A stretch of 15,114 bases of DNA from JAJVID01 sp036565725 (GTDB taxonomy: Bacteria; Acidobacteriota; Blastocatellia; RBC074), in contig DATCXQ010000149.1 in NCBI GenBank assembly GCA_036565725.1, forward strand, positions 1-15,114, in the 5' to 3' direction. Both the position numbers and the translations under genes were made by a program. Of the stretch, positions 5,557 through 14,151 are shown piece by piece (positions within the stretch are counted from its first letter, which is position 1; every line of letters begins with the position of its first letter). A model generated the notes under the pieces. It was not told where the DNA came from. It saw only the letters and a program-made list of their open reading frames with translations, and did not search any database.

Positions 5557-6593
5557 GACGCATGTTGGCCATATTTCTCACCGCGGTTGTTCTGGCAGGC
5601 TCATTGCCCCCGCGCGCCATTTCGCAAACGGGGCAAACGGGGCAAACGGGGCAAACGGGGCAAACGGGGCAAACGGGGCAAACAATGCGTCGCCGAGTTG
5701 TAACGACGCCAGAGTCATTGCCGGACGGCGTCGCCGCGAAAGACGTCCGCTTCTACAGCGAAGGCGTCGAGTGCCACGGAAAGATTTTCACGCCGAAAAA
5801 CTTCTCGGCCACAAGCAATGCGCCGGCGGTCGCGCTGGCGCCCGACTGGGGCGAGACGGCGGCGTCGATCGAGAAATACGCCGCGCATTTCGCATCGCGC
5901 GGATTAGTGGCGATGGTCATTGATTACCGCGGCTGGGGGAAGAGCGGCGGGTTCGCGCAAACGGCGGCTGAGGTCAAGACCGACGACCGGCTCCGCTTCT
6001 CGCAGATGACCGCGCGGGTGCGCATACGGCGCAAGCGGCTCATCCCTCGGGAGCAGGTTCTGGACATTCGCAACGCGCTCTACTACCTGCAGGGCGAGCC
6101 GGGCGTAGATCGCGCGCGCATCGGCGTGTGGGGCGCAGGCATGGCGGGCGGGCATGTGATCGTTATTGCCGCGACCGACGCCCGCATCAAAGCCGCGGTC
6201 GCCCAGACGCCGATCATAGAGGGCAAGGACGCGCCGCGGAAGGCTTACGCGCCGACGGGCGAGTTGCTGCTTGCCGAACAGAAGCGGGCACGCGCCGGTT
6301 ATCTGCCCGGCGCCCGCGCTTCGAACGACGTCGAGACCAGGCTTGCCCTGGCCGAGTATCATCCGTTCTGGAGCGTCGAACAGATTCCGCAGACGACGGC
6401 AGTGCTGTTCGTCATCGCCGGGAATGGCGCCAGAGTGAATAACGAGACCAACGCCGTCGCCGCGTCGAAGCTGCTCAAAGGGCCGACCGATGTCGCGCGC
6501 TTTCCGGGCGTCACGCACGCCCAGATTGGCGGCGGCGCGGCGTTCAACAAGGCGGCCGACGCGGCGGCCGAGTGGTTTTCTAAGTATCTGTGA
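5553..6593 (+). CDS. Exported alpha/beta hydrolase paralogue lacking catalytic Ser and Asp (probable pseudoenzyme)
   Basis: This 346-residue protein is a diverged copy of the hydrolase at 3814-4917: shared IEKYAAxFAxRGLVAMxIDYR, the EPGVDxxRIGVWG strand and a ...WFxKYLx end. Where the active copy has GSSNG this one reads GAGMA (194-198), so Gly196 replaces the nucleophile. Asp308 of the active copy aligns with Gly292 (AGNGARV). The oxyanion HG motif reads PD, and only the His survives (THAQ, His322). Ordinary serine hydrolysis is therefore not expected; a binding role or drift are possible. The signal peptide (1-23) is followed by six QTG repeats and then MRRR. ATGs at 5553 and 5562 are both plausible; GAGGAG at 5536-5541 favours the first. 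Confidence 0.85.
   Translation: MRRMLAIFLTAVVLAGSLPPRAISQTGQTGQTGQTGQTGQTGQTMRRRVVTTPESLPDGVAAKDVRFYSEGVECHGKIFTPKNFSATSNAPAVALAPDWGETAASIEKYAAHFASRGLVAMVIDYRGWGKSGGFAQTAAEVKTDDRLRFSQMTARVRIRRKRLIPREQVLDIRNALYYLQGEPGVDRARIGVWGAGMAGGHVIVIAATDARIKAAVAQTPIIEGKDAPRKAYAPTGELLLAEQKRARAGYLPGARASNDVETRLALAEYHPFWSVEQIPQTTAVLFVIAGNGARVNNETNAVAASKLLKGPTDVARFPGVTHAQIGGGAAFNKAADAAAEWFSKYL
5625..5684 (+). repeat. 9-bp tandem repeat encoding (Gln-Thr-Gly)6
   Basis: Six identical copies of CAAACGGGG run from 5625 to 5678, followed by a partial CAAACA. They lie in frame just after the signal peptide of the hydrolase paralogue and encode QTG six times plus QT. Because the unit is a multiple of three, copy-number change by slippage would alter linker length without breaking the frame. 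Perfect identity suggests recent expansion. Confidence 0.95.
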
Positions 6594-6626
6594 CCGAGCC
6601 GCGTTCCACGCGGTCTTAATAAATAG

Positions 6627-6657
6627 CGACTGTCGCCGATTCCGGCGGTCGATTTTT
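6627..6657 (+). terminator. Possible intrinsic terminator after hydrolase paralogue
   Basis: CGAC-TGT-CGCCG-ATTC-CGGCG-GTCG forms a nine-pair stem with a three-base bulge, followed by ATTTTTC. It lies 34 bases after the hydrolase stop and 23 before the next start codon. If functional it separates the hydrolase/permease group from the monooxygenase group, although the ribosome binding site of the next gene follows at once, so attenuation is also possible. Confidence 0.45.
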
Positions 6658-6680
6658 CACCTTTTTCGGGAGGTTTTGTT

Positions 6681-8000
6681 ATGAAATACGCGTTTGGCTT
6701 TTTCCTGTTCTGCGCGTTCGCGGCGTTCGGCGTCTTCCTATCGCTCGACACGCCCAACGCGACCTCGGCTGCGACCGTGACGTACGCCAAAGACGTCGCG
6801 CCGATAATCCAGAAAAACTGTGTGGTTTGTCATCGGCCCGGCGAGGTCGCGCCGATGGCATTTACGAACTATAAGGAGGTTCGCCCCTGGGCCAAGGCCA
6901 TTCGCGAAAAGGTGGTGACGCGCGTGATGCCCCCCTGGTTCGCCGACCCCGCCCACGGCGCCTTCTCCAACGACCCGCGCCTCTCGCAAAAGGAGATCGA
7001 CGCCATCGTCGCCTGGGTCGAAGACGGCGCGAAGGAGGGCGATCCGAAGGATTTGCCGCCGGCTCCGAAATACGCCGAGGGCTGGCAGGTCGGCAAGCCT
7101 GACGTCGTACTCTCCATGCCCGCCGAATATAGCGTGCCCGCCGAGGGCGTGATCCCGTACAAATATTTCGCCGTGCCGACCAACTTCACCGAGGACAAGT
7201 ACGTGCAGTTCGCCGAGATTCGCCAGGGCAATCGCCGCATCGTGCATCACGTGATCATCGATGTGCGCTACCCGGAGCTGGGCAAACTTCCCGCGCCCGG
7301 CGAGATTCCGCCCAACGAACTCTTCTCCGCGCGCGGCCAAAGGGGTGAACGTCCCGCCGATTCCGACGGCCGCCTGGTCGGATGGGCGCCCGGTGAGGCG
7401 CCGCTGATACTGAGGCCCGGCCAGGCTAAGCTGATCAAGAAAGGCTCAGTGCTCGTCTTTCAGATTCACTACGTCACGACCGGCGAATCCGGAACCGATC
7501 GCACCAGCGTCGGCCTGATCTTCTCGAAAGACCCTGTCGAAAAGCGCGTCATCACGGCGGGCGCGTCGCAAGGCAATTTCGTGATCCCGCCCGGCGACCC
7601 CAATTACGAGGTCAAATCCGAGTTCACTTTCAAGGAAGACAGCCACATTGACAGCTTGCATCCGCACATGCACGTGCGCGGCAGGGATTTCAAATACACG
7701 CTGGTCTATCCCGACGGGACGTCGAAGGTCTTGCTGTCAGTGCCGCGCTGGGACTTCGGCTGGCAAATGACCTATGTCTTCAAAGAAGAGGTCGCCGCGC
7801 CCAAGGGGAGCAAGCTGACGTGCGTCGCGCATTATGACAACTCGATCCACAACAAGTTCAACCCCGACCCGACGAAAGAAGTTCGCTGGGGGCCGCAGAC
7901 CTGGGAGGAGATGATGATCGGCTATCTCGATTACACGCTCGACAAACAGGATTTGCGCAAGGCGCAGCCACAGGCCGCGTCTTCCAGTTCCTCTAAATAA
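6681..8000 (+). CDS. Exported cytochrome c-copper type II monooxygenase fusion (PHM-like), copy 1
   Basis: 439 residues: signal peptide (1-30), a cytochrome c segment with heme site CVVCH (47-51), then a two-domain copper type II ascorbate-dependent monooxygenase region. By analogy with peptidylglycine monooxygenase, the CuH ligands would be His189/His190 (HHVIIDV) and His263 (VFQIHY). CuM ligands would be His329 and His331 (HPHMH) and Met411 in QTWEEMM, so all expected ligands are present. The fused heme could deliver electrons in place of ascorbate. The substrate is unknown; such proteins are abundant in Acidobacteriota. GGGAGG seven bases before the ATG fixes the start. A related copy lies at 8454-9893, with a thioesterase gene between them. 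A Ser-rich tail ends the protein. Confidence 0.87.
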   Translation: MKYAFGFFLFCAFAAFGVFLSLDTPNATSAATVTYAKDVAPIIQKNCVVCHRPGEVAPMAFTNYKEVRPWAKAIREKVVTRVMPPWFADPAHGAFSNDPRLSQKEIDAIVAWVEDGAKEGDPKDLPPAPKYAEGWQVGKPDVVLSMPAEYSVPAEGVIPYKYFAVPTNFTEDKYVQFAEIRQGNRRIVHHVIIDVRYPELGKLPAPGEIPPNELFSARGQRGERPADSDGRLVGWAPGEAPLILRPGQAKLIKKGSVLVFQIHYVTTGESGTDRTSVGLIFSKDPVEKRVITAGASQGNFVIPPGDPNYEVKSEFTFKEDSHIDSLHPHMHVRGRDFKYTLVYPDGTSKVLLSVPRWDFGWQMTYVFKEEVAAPKGSKLTCVAHYDNSIHNKFNPDPTKEVRWGPQTWEEMMIGYLDYTLDKQDLRKAQPQAASSSSSK

Positions 8001-8006
8001 TCAAAG

Positions 8007-8426
8007 ATGAACAGGGACGCGCTATTTTGGCGAATACAGGACGGGAAGTCGCCGCCGCCAGCGGCGGCGACTACTCTCGGCATTTTTTTCCGAGCGGTTT
8101 CCCCCGAAGACGGCGCGATTGAAGTGGAATTCGATGGCAAACCGGAATTCACCAATCACGTCGGCTATATTCAGGGCGGTTTCCTGGCCGCCATGCTTGA
8201 CGACACAATGGGACCCGCGTTGGCGGCGACACTTGACGCCGGTGAGTTCGCCGTCACGCTTAATCTGAGTGTTTCATTCGCGAGGCCCGCAAAGGTCGGC
8301 AAGTTGCAAGGTAAAGGGCGCATTCTGAAGCGCGGCAAGGAGGTTTGTTTTCTCGCCGCCGAGCTTTTTCAAGAAGGCGAGATGGTTGCGGCGGCCACCG
8401 CGACTGCGATTATTCGCCGAGCGTGA
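8007..8426 (+). CDS. PaaI-type hotdog-fold thioesterase
   Basis: A 139-residue cytosolic protein of the PaaI/acyl-CoA thioesterase group, which hydrolyses acyl- or aryl-CoA thioesters. The signature region TNHVGYIQGGFLAAMLDDTM (49-68) holds the conserved Asn, the GG turn with Gln where many relatives have His, and the Asp pair. Strands VTLNLSVSFARPAKVG and GKGRILKRGKEVCFLAAEL follow as in the hotdog fold. The N-terminus is short and has no signal. The gene begins six bases after the upstream monooxygenase stop, so the two are surely co-transcribed. It is odd as the only clearly cytosolic enzyme between two exported redox proteins. It may detoxify or recycle a CoA product of the pathway; that is inference. 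Confidence 0.85.
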   Translation: MNRDALFWRIQDGKSPPPAAATTLGIFFRAVSPEDGAIEVEFDGKPEFTNHVGYIQGGFLAAMLDDTMGPALAATLDAGEFAVTLNLSVSFARPAKVGKLQGKGRILKRGKEVCFLAAELFQEGEMVAAATATAIIRRA

Positions 8427-8435
8427 AGCTCGGCG
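8415..8435 (+). other. Perfect 8-bp hairpin at the thioesterase stop codon
   Basis: CGCCGAGC-GTGAA-GCTCGGCG, with the TGA stop in its loop. No T-run follows, so it is not an intrinsic terminator. It may mark an mRNA processing or stability point between the thioesterase and the next monooxygenase gene, whose ribosome binding site GGAGGA follows. Confidence 0.5.
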
Positions 8436-8453
8436 CACACTACGGAGGAAGAG

Positions 8454-9893
<1,440 letters not shown>

Positions 9894-9947
9894 GAACTTG
9901 CGGTGGCTAGAACTATACTTGTCGCAAATTCTTTTGCGGTGGCAAGA

Positions 9948-10178
9948 ATGGGCATGGAGATATTTGTTCTTCAACACGTTCATATGCTCGACAATGGTGA
10001 GGAAGACGTAAAGATGATTGGCGTCTATTCATCCCTTGAGCGAGCGGAGGAGGCGATCAAGCGCCTTACCATGAAGCCGGGCTTCAGTGATTCCACTGAG
10101 GGTTTCGTAGTGGATCGTTATGTTTTGAACGAGGATTGTTGGACAGAGGGCTATATCACCGTGACAGGACGGGACTAG
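9948..10178 (+). CDS. Small DUF7336-like protein
   Basis: About 76 residues, cytosolic. The sequence EIFVLQHVHMLDNGEEDVKM, then IGVYSSLERAEEAIKRL and a DRYVLNEDCWTEGY end, matches the pattern of the small DUF7336-type domain (strand, acidic loop, IGxYSS, helix, then xxDxWTEGF). It has no known enzymatic activity; such proteins are often single domains in mobile or variable regions. The frame is open from a GTG at 9903, but family similarity begins at MEIF, so ATG 9948 or 9954 is the likely start. No clear ribosome binding site is seen. It starts 54 bases after the monooxygenase and ends 46 before the methyltransferase, so its place in the operon is uncertain. Confidence 0.65.
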   Translation: MGMEIFVLQHVHMLDNGEEDVKMIGVYSSLERAEEAIKRLTMKPGFSDSTEGFVVDRYVLNEDCWTEGYITVTGRD

Positions 10179-10224
10179 CGTTACGGTCCACAGTAACCGA
10201 ATTAACGGTAGTTCGGGCGGTACA

Positions 10225-11010
10225 ATGGGGAAACAGATACCGACAAACTTTGGAGCGGCCGCGGACGATTACGCGCGGTTCCGCGCCGGGTTCCCCGATT
10301 CCCTTTTTGACCGATTGGCCGCGCTCGGAATCGGCGCTTCAGGAGAAACCGTTGTTGACGTGGGGACTGGCACGGGAACCCTCGCCCGCGGATTCGCTCT
10401 TCGCGGTTGTAAGGTCATCGGGATTGACCCCGACGGTCGGCTTCTCGATCAGGCCCGGAGACTCGACGTCGCCGCATCCACAACGGTTGAGTATAAGATC
10501 GGGTCTGCGGAAGCCATTCCGCTGCCGGACGGCGTTGCAGACGTTGTTTCGGCGGGCCAATGTTGGCATTGGTTCGATGGCCCGAAAGCCGCGATGGAGT
10601 TTTCCCGCATCACAAAACCCCGTGCCCAAGTCGTAGTCGCTTATTTTAGCTGGATTCCATTGCCCGGAAATGTCGTTGAGGCGACGGAGCGGCTGATCAT
10701 GAAGCACAACCGAAATTGGGGCTTCGGAGGCGGGAACGGCTTTGACCTCGGAAGTTTGCCTCATTTACAGGCGGTGGGCTTCTCCAGGGTCGAGACCTTT
10801 TCGTACGACCTCGACGTTCCGTACTCGGCTGAAGGTTGGCGGGGTCGCATCCGAGCCAGCGCCGGCGTCGGCGCCAGTCTCGCGCCAGCCGAGGTCGAAG
10901 CCTTTGACGCCGAACTTGCCCGATTACTGGAAGAATCGTTTCCAGGGGATGTGTTAGAGATACCGCATCGGGTATTTACAATCATTGCGGCGCGCACACG
11001 CGCAGGCTGA
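10225..11010 (+). CDS. Class I SAM-dependent methyltransferase
   Basis: 261 residues, cytosolic. Motif I is VVDVGTGTGTLARG (43-56), the acidic residue closing strand 2 is in GIDPDGRLLDQAR (67-78), and the motif II/III region AEAIPLPDGVADVVSAGQCWHWF (about 104-126) includes the QCWHWF stretch typical of the UbiE/YcgJ-like Methyltransf_11 group. The N-terminus FGAAADDYARFRAGFPDSLF is the usual 'YxxxRpgYP' lead-in of this subgroup. The acceptor is unknown, probably a small molecule. The ATG at 10225 has no strong ribosome binding site. Neighbours give no clear hint about the substrate, so this may be an unrelated passenger in the run. Confidence 0.87.
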   Translation: MGKQIPTNFGAAADDYARFRAGFPDSLFDRLAALGIGASGETVVDVGTGTGTLARGFALRGCKVIGIDPDGRLLDQARRLDVAASTTVEYKIGSAEAIPLPDGVADVVSAGQCWHWFDGPKAAMEFSRITKPRAQVVVAYFSWIPLPGNVVEATERLIMKHNRNWGFGGGNGFDLGSLPHLQAVGFSRVETFSYDLDVPYSAEGWRGRIRASAGVGASLAPAEVEAFDAELARLLEESFPGDVLEIPHRVFTIIAARTRAG

Positions 11011-11054
11011 CTTCGCCTCTGCGCCGCCGCTCGACCACAACTGACGCCAACACT

Positions 11055-11073
11055 CGGTCACGGACGGTGACCG
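11055..11073 (+). other. Small hairpin before the DUF1579-like gene
   Basis: CGGTCAC-GGACG-GTGACCG is a perfect 7-bp stem, 15 bases before the ATG at 11089. It has no T-run. It could hold a regulatory or operator role in the leader, but nothing identifies a binder. Confidence 0.3.
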
Positions 11074-11088
11074 CCGATTACTAACGAA

Positions 11089-11640
11089 ATGATAAGCATC
11101 CTGATTTTCGCGCTACTACTGTTCCAACAACCTGCCCAGCAGCCTTCTCGGCCCACAGATCCGAATGATCCGATGCCGCCGCCGAGCATGGATTACTTCG
11201 TCGGCTCGTGGACGTTTGAATGGAATGTGCCCGAATCGCCGCTTGGCCCGGCTGGCAAGTTTAAAGGCAAAGAGACGTACAAGAAGACGGCCAGCGGAGC
11301 CTATGAGAGCGAGATCGAAGGGGACGGTCCGGCTGGGGCTTTCAAAGCGCGCGCGACCACCAATTACAACGAGAAAGAAAGGCAGGTCACGCGTTCCGAG
11401 ACGGGGTTGTTCGACGTCCCTCTCGTCAAGACCGGGCCGATCGGCGGCGACCTCGGCGGCTATTACACCATCTTCTGGGAGACACAGCCGATCAAGAAAA
11501 ACGGCAAGACGGTAAAGTTGAAAGGCAAGACGTTGATGCTCTCGCCGGCCAATTACCGGTTGCAGGTTCAGATTTCGGTTGACGGTGGGCCTTATACCAA
11601 TTTCGGCAATCCGTGGTTCCGCAAGACTGAAAACAACTGA
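11089..11640 (+). CDS. Exported DUF1579/lipocalin-like protein, function unknown
   Basis: 183 residues. A short hydrophobic N-terminus (MISILIFALLLFQQPAQQPS) suggests export, then a Pro-rich linker (DPNDPMPPPS) and a beta-rich body starting DYFVGSWTFEWNVPESPLGP. The opening GSW/GxW strand, KGKETYKKTASGAYESEIEG and YNEKERQVTRSETGLFD are reminiscent of DUF1579 or heme-binding-like calycin proteins, but I cannot name a ligand. The C-terminal GKTLMLSPANYRLQVQISVD, then GGPYTNFGNPWFRK, completes a small barrel. There is no ribosome binding site of note before the ATG. It is followed by a palindrome and then the PQQ dehydrogenase gene; a role as an envelope accessory to that enzyme is possible but unproven. 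Confidence 0.7.
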   Translation: MISILIFALLLFQQPAQQPSRPTDPNDPMPPPSMDYFVGSWTFEWNVPESPLGPAGKFKGKETYKKTASGAYESEIEGDGPAGAFKARATTNYNEKERQVTRSETGLFDVPLVKTGPIGGDLGGYYTIFWETQPIKKNGKTVKLKGKTLMLSPANYRLQVQISVDGGPYTNFGNPWFRKTENN

Positions 11641-11654
11641 AGTCATAAACAATT

Positions 11655-11744
11655 CGAGTCAGTACCGCGAGCGGTAGCGAGCGTGACTCCGGTGAGGAGG
11701 CGACTACGGGAGCCACGCTCGCTACCGCTCGCGGCGCTGACTCG
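11655..11744. repeat. Inverted repeat with GAGCGGTAGCGA module before the PQQ gene
   Basis: The left arm CGAGTCAGTACCGCGAGCGG, then TAGCGAGCGTGACTCC (11655-11690), pairs with the right arm ending GCGGCGCTGACTCG (to 11744); about 33 of 36 positions pair, around the loop GGTGAGGAGGCGACTAC. The core GTACCGCGAGCGGTAGCGA differs at one position from the inner module of the TA-flanked element at 2942-3137, so the same sequence unit was placed in a different surrounding. The hairpin ends 22 bases before the ATG of the PQQ gene and would lie in its leader. It does not have the TA-flanked ends. Confidence 0.8.
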
Positions 11745-11766
11745 GCGTTCCGATAGAGCAAATCAA

Positions 11767-13665
11767 ATGAAAGCGCCAAGTAAAATCCTCTTTGTGAGTT
11801 TGTTCGCCGTAATTCTATTTACCGCGCTCATCTTCCCCGCCGTTTTTCTGCGTTCAGAGAGCGACGCCGCTTCCTCCAACCAATTCATGCAGCAGCAGCA
11901 AGCCGCGGCCACGTCCCCCGAAGGCGCTGAACTGTACAAACAAAAATGCGCGATCTGTCATGACGAACCGCAGGATCGCGTTCCGCCGCTGTTCCTCATT
12001 CGCCGCCGCTCGGCGGAAGACGTTGTCATGACACTGACCTCAGGCTCGATGAAGCAACAGGCGGCGGGTTTGAGCGCCGAGCAGATTCGCGCCCTTGCGA
12101 TTCATCTGACGGGTAAACAACTGGGGCCTCCTATTGACCTGAACCTTGGCGCCAATCGATGCGCGGTCCCGCCGAAGCCGATTAATCTGAAAGGGTCGTT
12201 ATGGAACGGCTGGGGATTCGATCTCGACAATTCGCGCTTCCAAGCGAATCCGGGGATCAAGGCCGAAGACGTTCCGAAGTTGAAGGTCAAATGGGCGTGG
12301 GCGCACCCGGGGCCGATGGCGACGGGTCAGCCGACGATCATCGGCGACCGCCTCTACCTGACCATCGAAGCGGGAATGGTCGTCTGCCTGAACGCGCAAA
12401 CTGGCTGTACTTATTGGGCGATGCAGCCGGGCGCCGCGGTGCGCGCCGCCCTCAGCGTCGGCCCTTTGCCAGCCGGATCGAAGGCCAAATACGCGGTCTA
12501 TTTCGGCGACGAGAAATCGACCATTCAGGCGCTGGACGCCGACACAGGCAAGCTGATCTGGAAGACGAAAGTCGAAGACCATTTTCTCTCCCGCATCACC
12601 GGCGCGCCCGTGCTCTACCGCAATCGCCTTTACGTGCCGGTCTCTTCGTTCGAAGAGACCGCCGGCCGCGACGCCAAATACGAATGCTGCACATTCCGCG
12701 GCAGTCTCCTCGCGCTCGACGCTTACACCGGAAAAATACTCTGGAAGAGTTTCACGGTTCAGCAGGAACCTAAGCCTTTTAAGAAGAACTCCGCCGGGAC
12801 GCAGATGCACGGCCCCGCCGGCGGCGCGATATGGTCGGCCCCGACGCTCGACCTGAAGCGCAAATTGATCTACGTCGGCACTGGCAATTCCTACACCGAC
12901 ATCGAGTCAGAACATACGGACGCGATCGTGGCTTTCGACATGGTCGCGGGCAAGATCAAATGGGTGAATCAGGTCACTCCAAAAGACAGCTTCCTGGTGG
13001 GTTGCGGTCGTGCGGGCAGCGCGGGCAATTGCCCGGAGAAGAACGGACCGGATTACGACTTCGGCAGTTCTCCGGTCTTGCGCACACTTCCGAATGGAAA
13101 GCAAATACTGCTGGGCGGCCAAAAATCGGGCGTGATGTGGGCGTTCGATCCGGACAATAACGGCAAGGTCTTGTGGCAGATGAAAGTCGGAAACGGCGGC
13201 GCGCTCGGCGGCATCGAGTGGGGCTTCGCGGCCGATGCGGAGAACGTCTACATTCCCGTCGCCGATCCTGGCGGGGCGACGCGTAAACCCGGCCTGACCG
13301 CGTTGAAGATCACCACTGGCGAACAACTCTGGCATGTCCCCGCGCCCCCGGCGAAATGCAGTTGGGGCGCGACGCGTTGCAACAACTCTCAATCAGCCGC
13401 GGCTACGGTCATTCCAGGCGTGGTCTTTTCAGGCACGGCGGATGGGCGTCTGCGCGCTTATTCCACCAAGGACGGCGCGATCATCTGGGAAGTCGACACC
13501 GCGCAGCCGATCAACACAGTCAACGCCGGACAATCGAAGGGCGGGACGCTAGACGGCGGCGGGCCGACTGTAGCCAACGGCATGCTCTACACAAATTCCG
13601 GCTACGGCCGACTCATAGGCTATCCGGGCAACCTGTTGCTGGCTTTTACGGTGGATGGCAAATGA
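11767..13665 (+). CDS. Cytochrome c/PQQ beta-propeller dehydrogenase, polyvinyl-alcohol-dehydrogenase-like
   Basis: 632 residues. Residues 1-35 form an export or anchor segment. A cytochrome c domain follows with CAICH (61-65) and the distal Met95 in TSGSMKQQAAGLS. Then a PQQ-type propeller whose blade motifs read AQTGCTYWAM, DADTGKLIWK, DAYTGKILWK, FDMVAGKIKW, DPDNNGKVLW, KITTGEQLWH and KDGAIIWE. Vicinal cysteines in ECCTFRGS (307-308) recall the Cys-Cys disulfide of quinoprotein alcohol dehydrogenases. Heme first, propeller second is the arrangement of polyvinyl-alcohol dehydrogenase, which oxidises secondary alcohols and passes electrons to cytochrome c. The real substrate is unknown. ATG 11767 is preferred over an upstream start at 11683, which would translate the palindrome; the ribosome binding site is weak. 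Confidence 0.85.
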   Translation: MKAPSKILFVSLFAVILFTALIFPAVFLRSESDAASSNQFMQQQQAAATSPEGAELYKQKCAICHDEPQDRVPPLFLIRRRSAEDVVMTLTSGSMKQQAAGLSAEQIRALAIHLTGKQLGPPIDLNLGANRCAVPPKPINLKGSLWNGWGFDLDNSRFQANPGIKAEDVPKLKVKWAWAHPGPMATGQPTIIGDRLYLTIEAGMVVCLNAQTGCTYWAMQPGAAVRAALSVGPLPAGSKAKYAVYFGDEKSTIQALDADTGKLIWKTKVEDHFLSRITGAPVLYRNRLYVPVSSFEETAGRDAKYECCTFRGSLLALDAYTGKILWKSFTVQQEPKPFKKNSAGTQMHGPAGGAIWSAPTLDLKRKLIYVGTGNSYTDIESEHTDAIVAFDMVAGKIKWVNQVTPKDSFLVGCGRAGSAGNCPEKNGPDYDFGSSPVLRTLPNGKQILLGGQKSGVMWAFDPDNNGKVLWQMKVGNGGALGGIEWGFAADAENVYIPVADPGGATRKPGLTALKITTGEQLWHVPAPPAKCSWGATRCNNSQSAAATVIPGVVFSGTADGRLRAYSTKDGAIIWEVDTAQPINTVNAGQSKGGTLDGGGPTVANGMLYTNSGYGRLIGYPGNLLLAFTVDGK

Positions 13666-13700
13666 CGGAAGAGGATTTTCCATTTTCCGTTTTCCCCTTT

Positions 13701-13754
13701 TCATTTGTCATTTGGTATTGTGTTCAGGCGCGAATCCGCCAAATGACGAATGGA
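13701..13754 (+). repeat. Imperfect hairpin of CATTTGTCATTTGG type after the PQQ gene
   Basis: TTCATTTGTCATTTGG and CCAAATGACGAATGGA pair at 14 of 16 positions around a 23-base loop. A third copy of AAATGACGGA overlaps the PQQ stop codon (from 13660). There is no T-run after the stem, so termination is only possible, not clear. The AT-rich character (TTTTCCATTTTCCGTTTTCC beside it) contrasts with the GC-rich genes. Confidence 0.5.
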
Positions 13755-13780
13755 AAATGATAAATACGGCTTGCGCCATT

Positions 13781-14135
13781 TAGAGCGGATATCAGATCAG
13801 TGTACGGAATGTGGCGGTAGCCTGACTTTGAGGCTCGTCATTATCCAAATCTTTTGCGTTCCCAGAGAGGCGCTTCTTCGTCGCGGAGCGACGGTTGAGC
13901 TTAGACCGGCGTTTTAACGCCGGTCGAGTGGCGAATGATTATCCAGTCGCGGAGCGACGATTGATATTGTTGTGAGTTCGTCGCTACATTCAACATTTTC
14001 TTCGCATTCTTCAACCGTCGCTCCGCGACTGAGGGTTTCTCCAATACTCGACACCGGCGTTAAAACGCCGGCCTAAGCTCAACCGTCGCTCCGCGACGAA
14101 TAATAAATCCGTACACTGATCTGATAACCGCTCTA
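13781..14135. mobile_element. MITE-like composite palindromic element E2, TA-flanked
   Basis: Bounded by TA at 13781-13782 and 14134-14135. The 25-base ends start GAGCGGAT (left) or GAGCGGTT (right) and close with AGTGTACGG, matching the ends of element E1 at about 21 of 25 positions. The interior is unrelated to E1. The inner left arm (about 13877-13965) holds CGTCGCGGAGCGACGGTTGA, a CCGGCGTTTTAACGCCGG hairpin and a second GTCGCGGAGCGACG; the inner right arm (14011-14100) repeats all three in inverted order. A spacer of about 65 bases on the left has no partner. No ORF is seen. It fills the gap between the convergent PQQ and atpG genes and explains most of the 546-base stretch without a gene. 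Confidence 0.6.
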
Positions 14136-14151
14136 GTTGACTGTAATTACT

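Noticed and set aside
5625..5684. CRISPR-like array
   Set aside because: The repeats are contiguous 9-bp units without spacers and lie in frame inside a gene.
11683..11766. Extended start for the PQQ dehydrogenase
   Set aside because: The extra 28 residues (MTPVRRRLREPRSLP...) translate the right arm of a palindrome and would place a basic, non-signal sequence before the export segment that begins at 11767.
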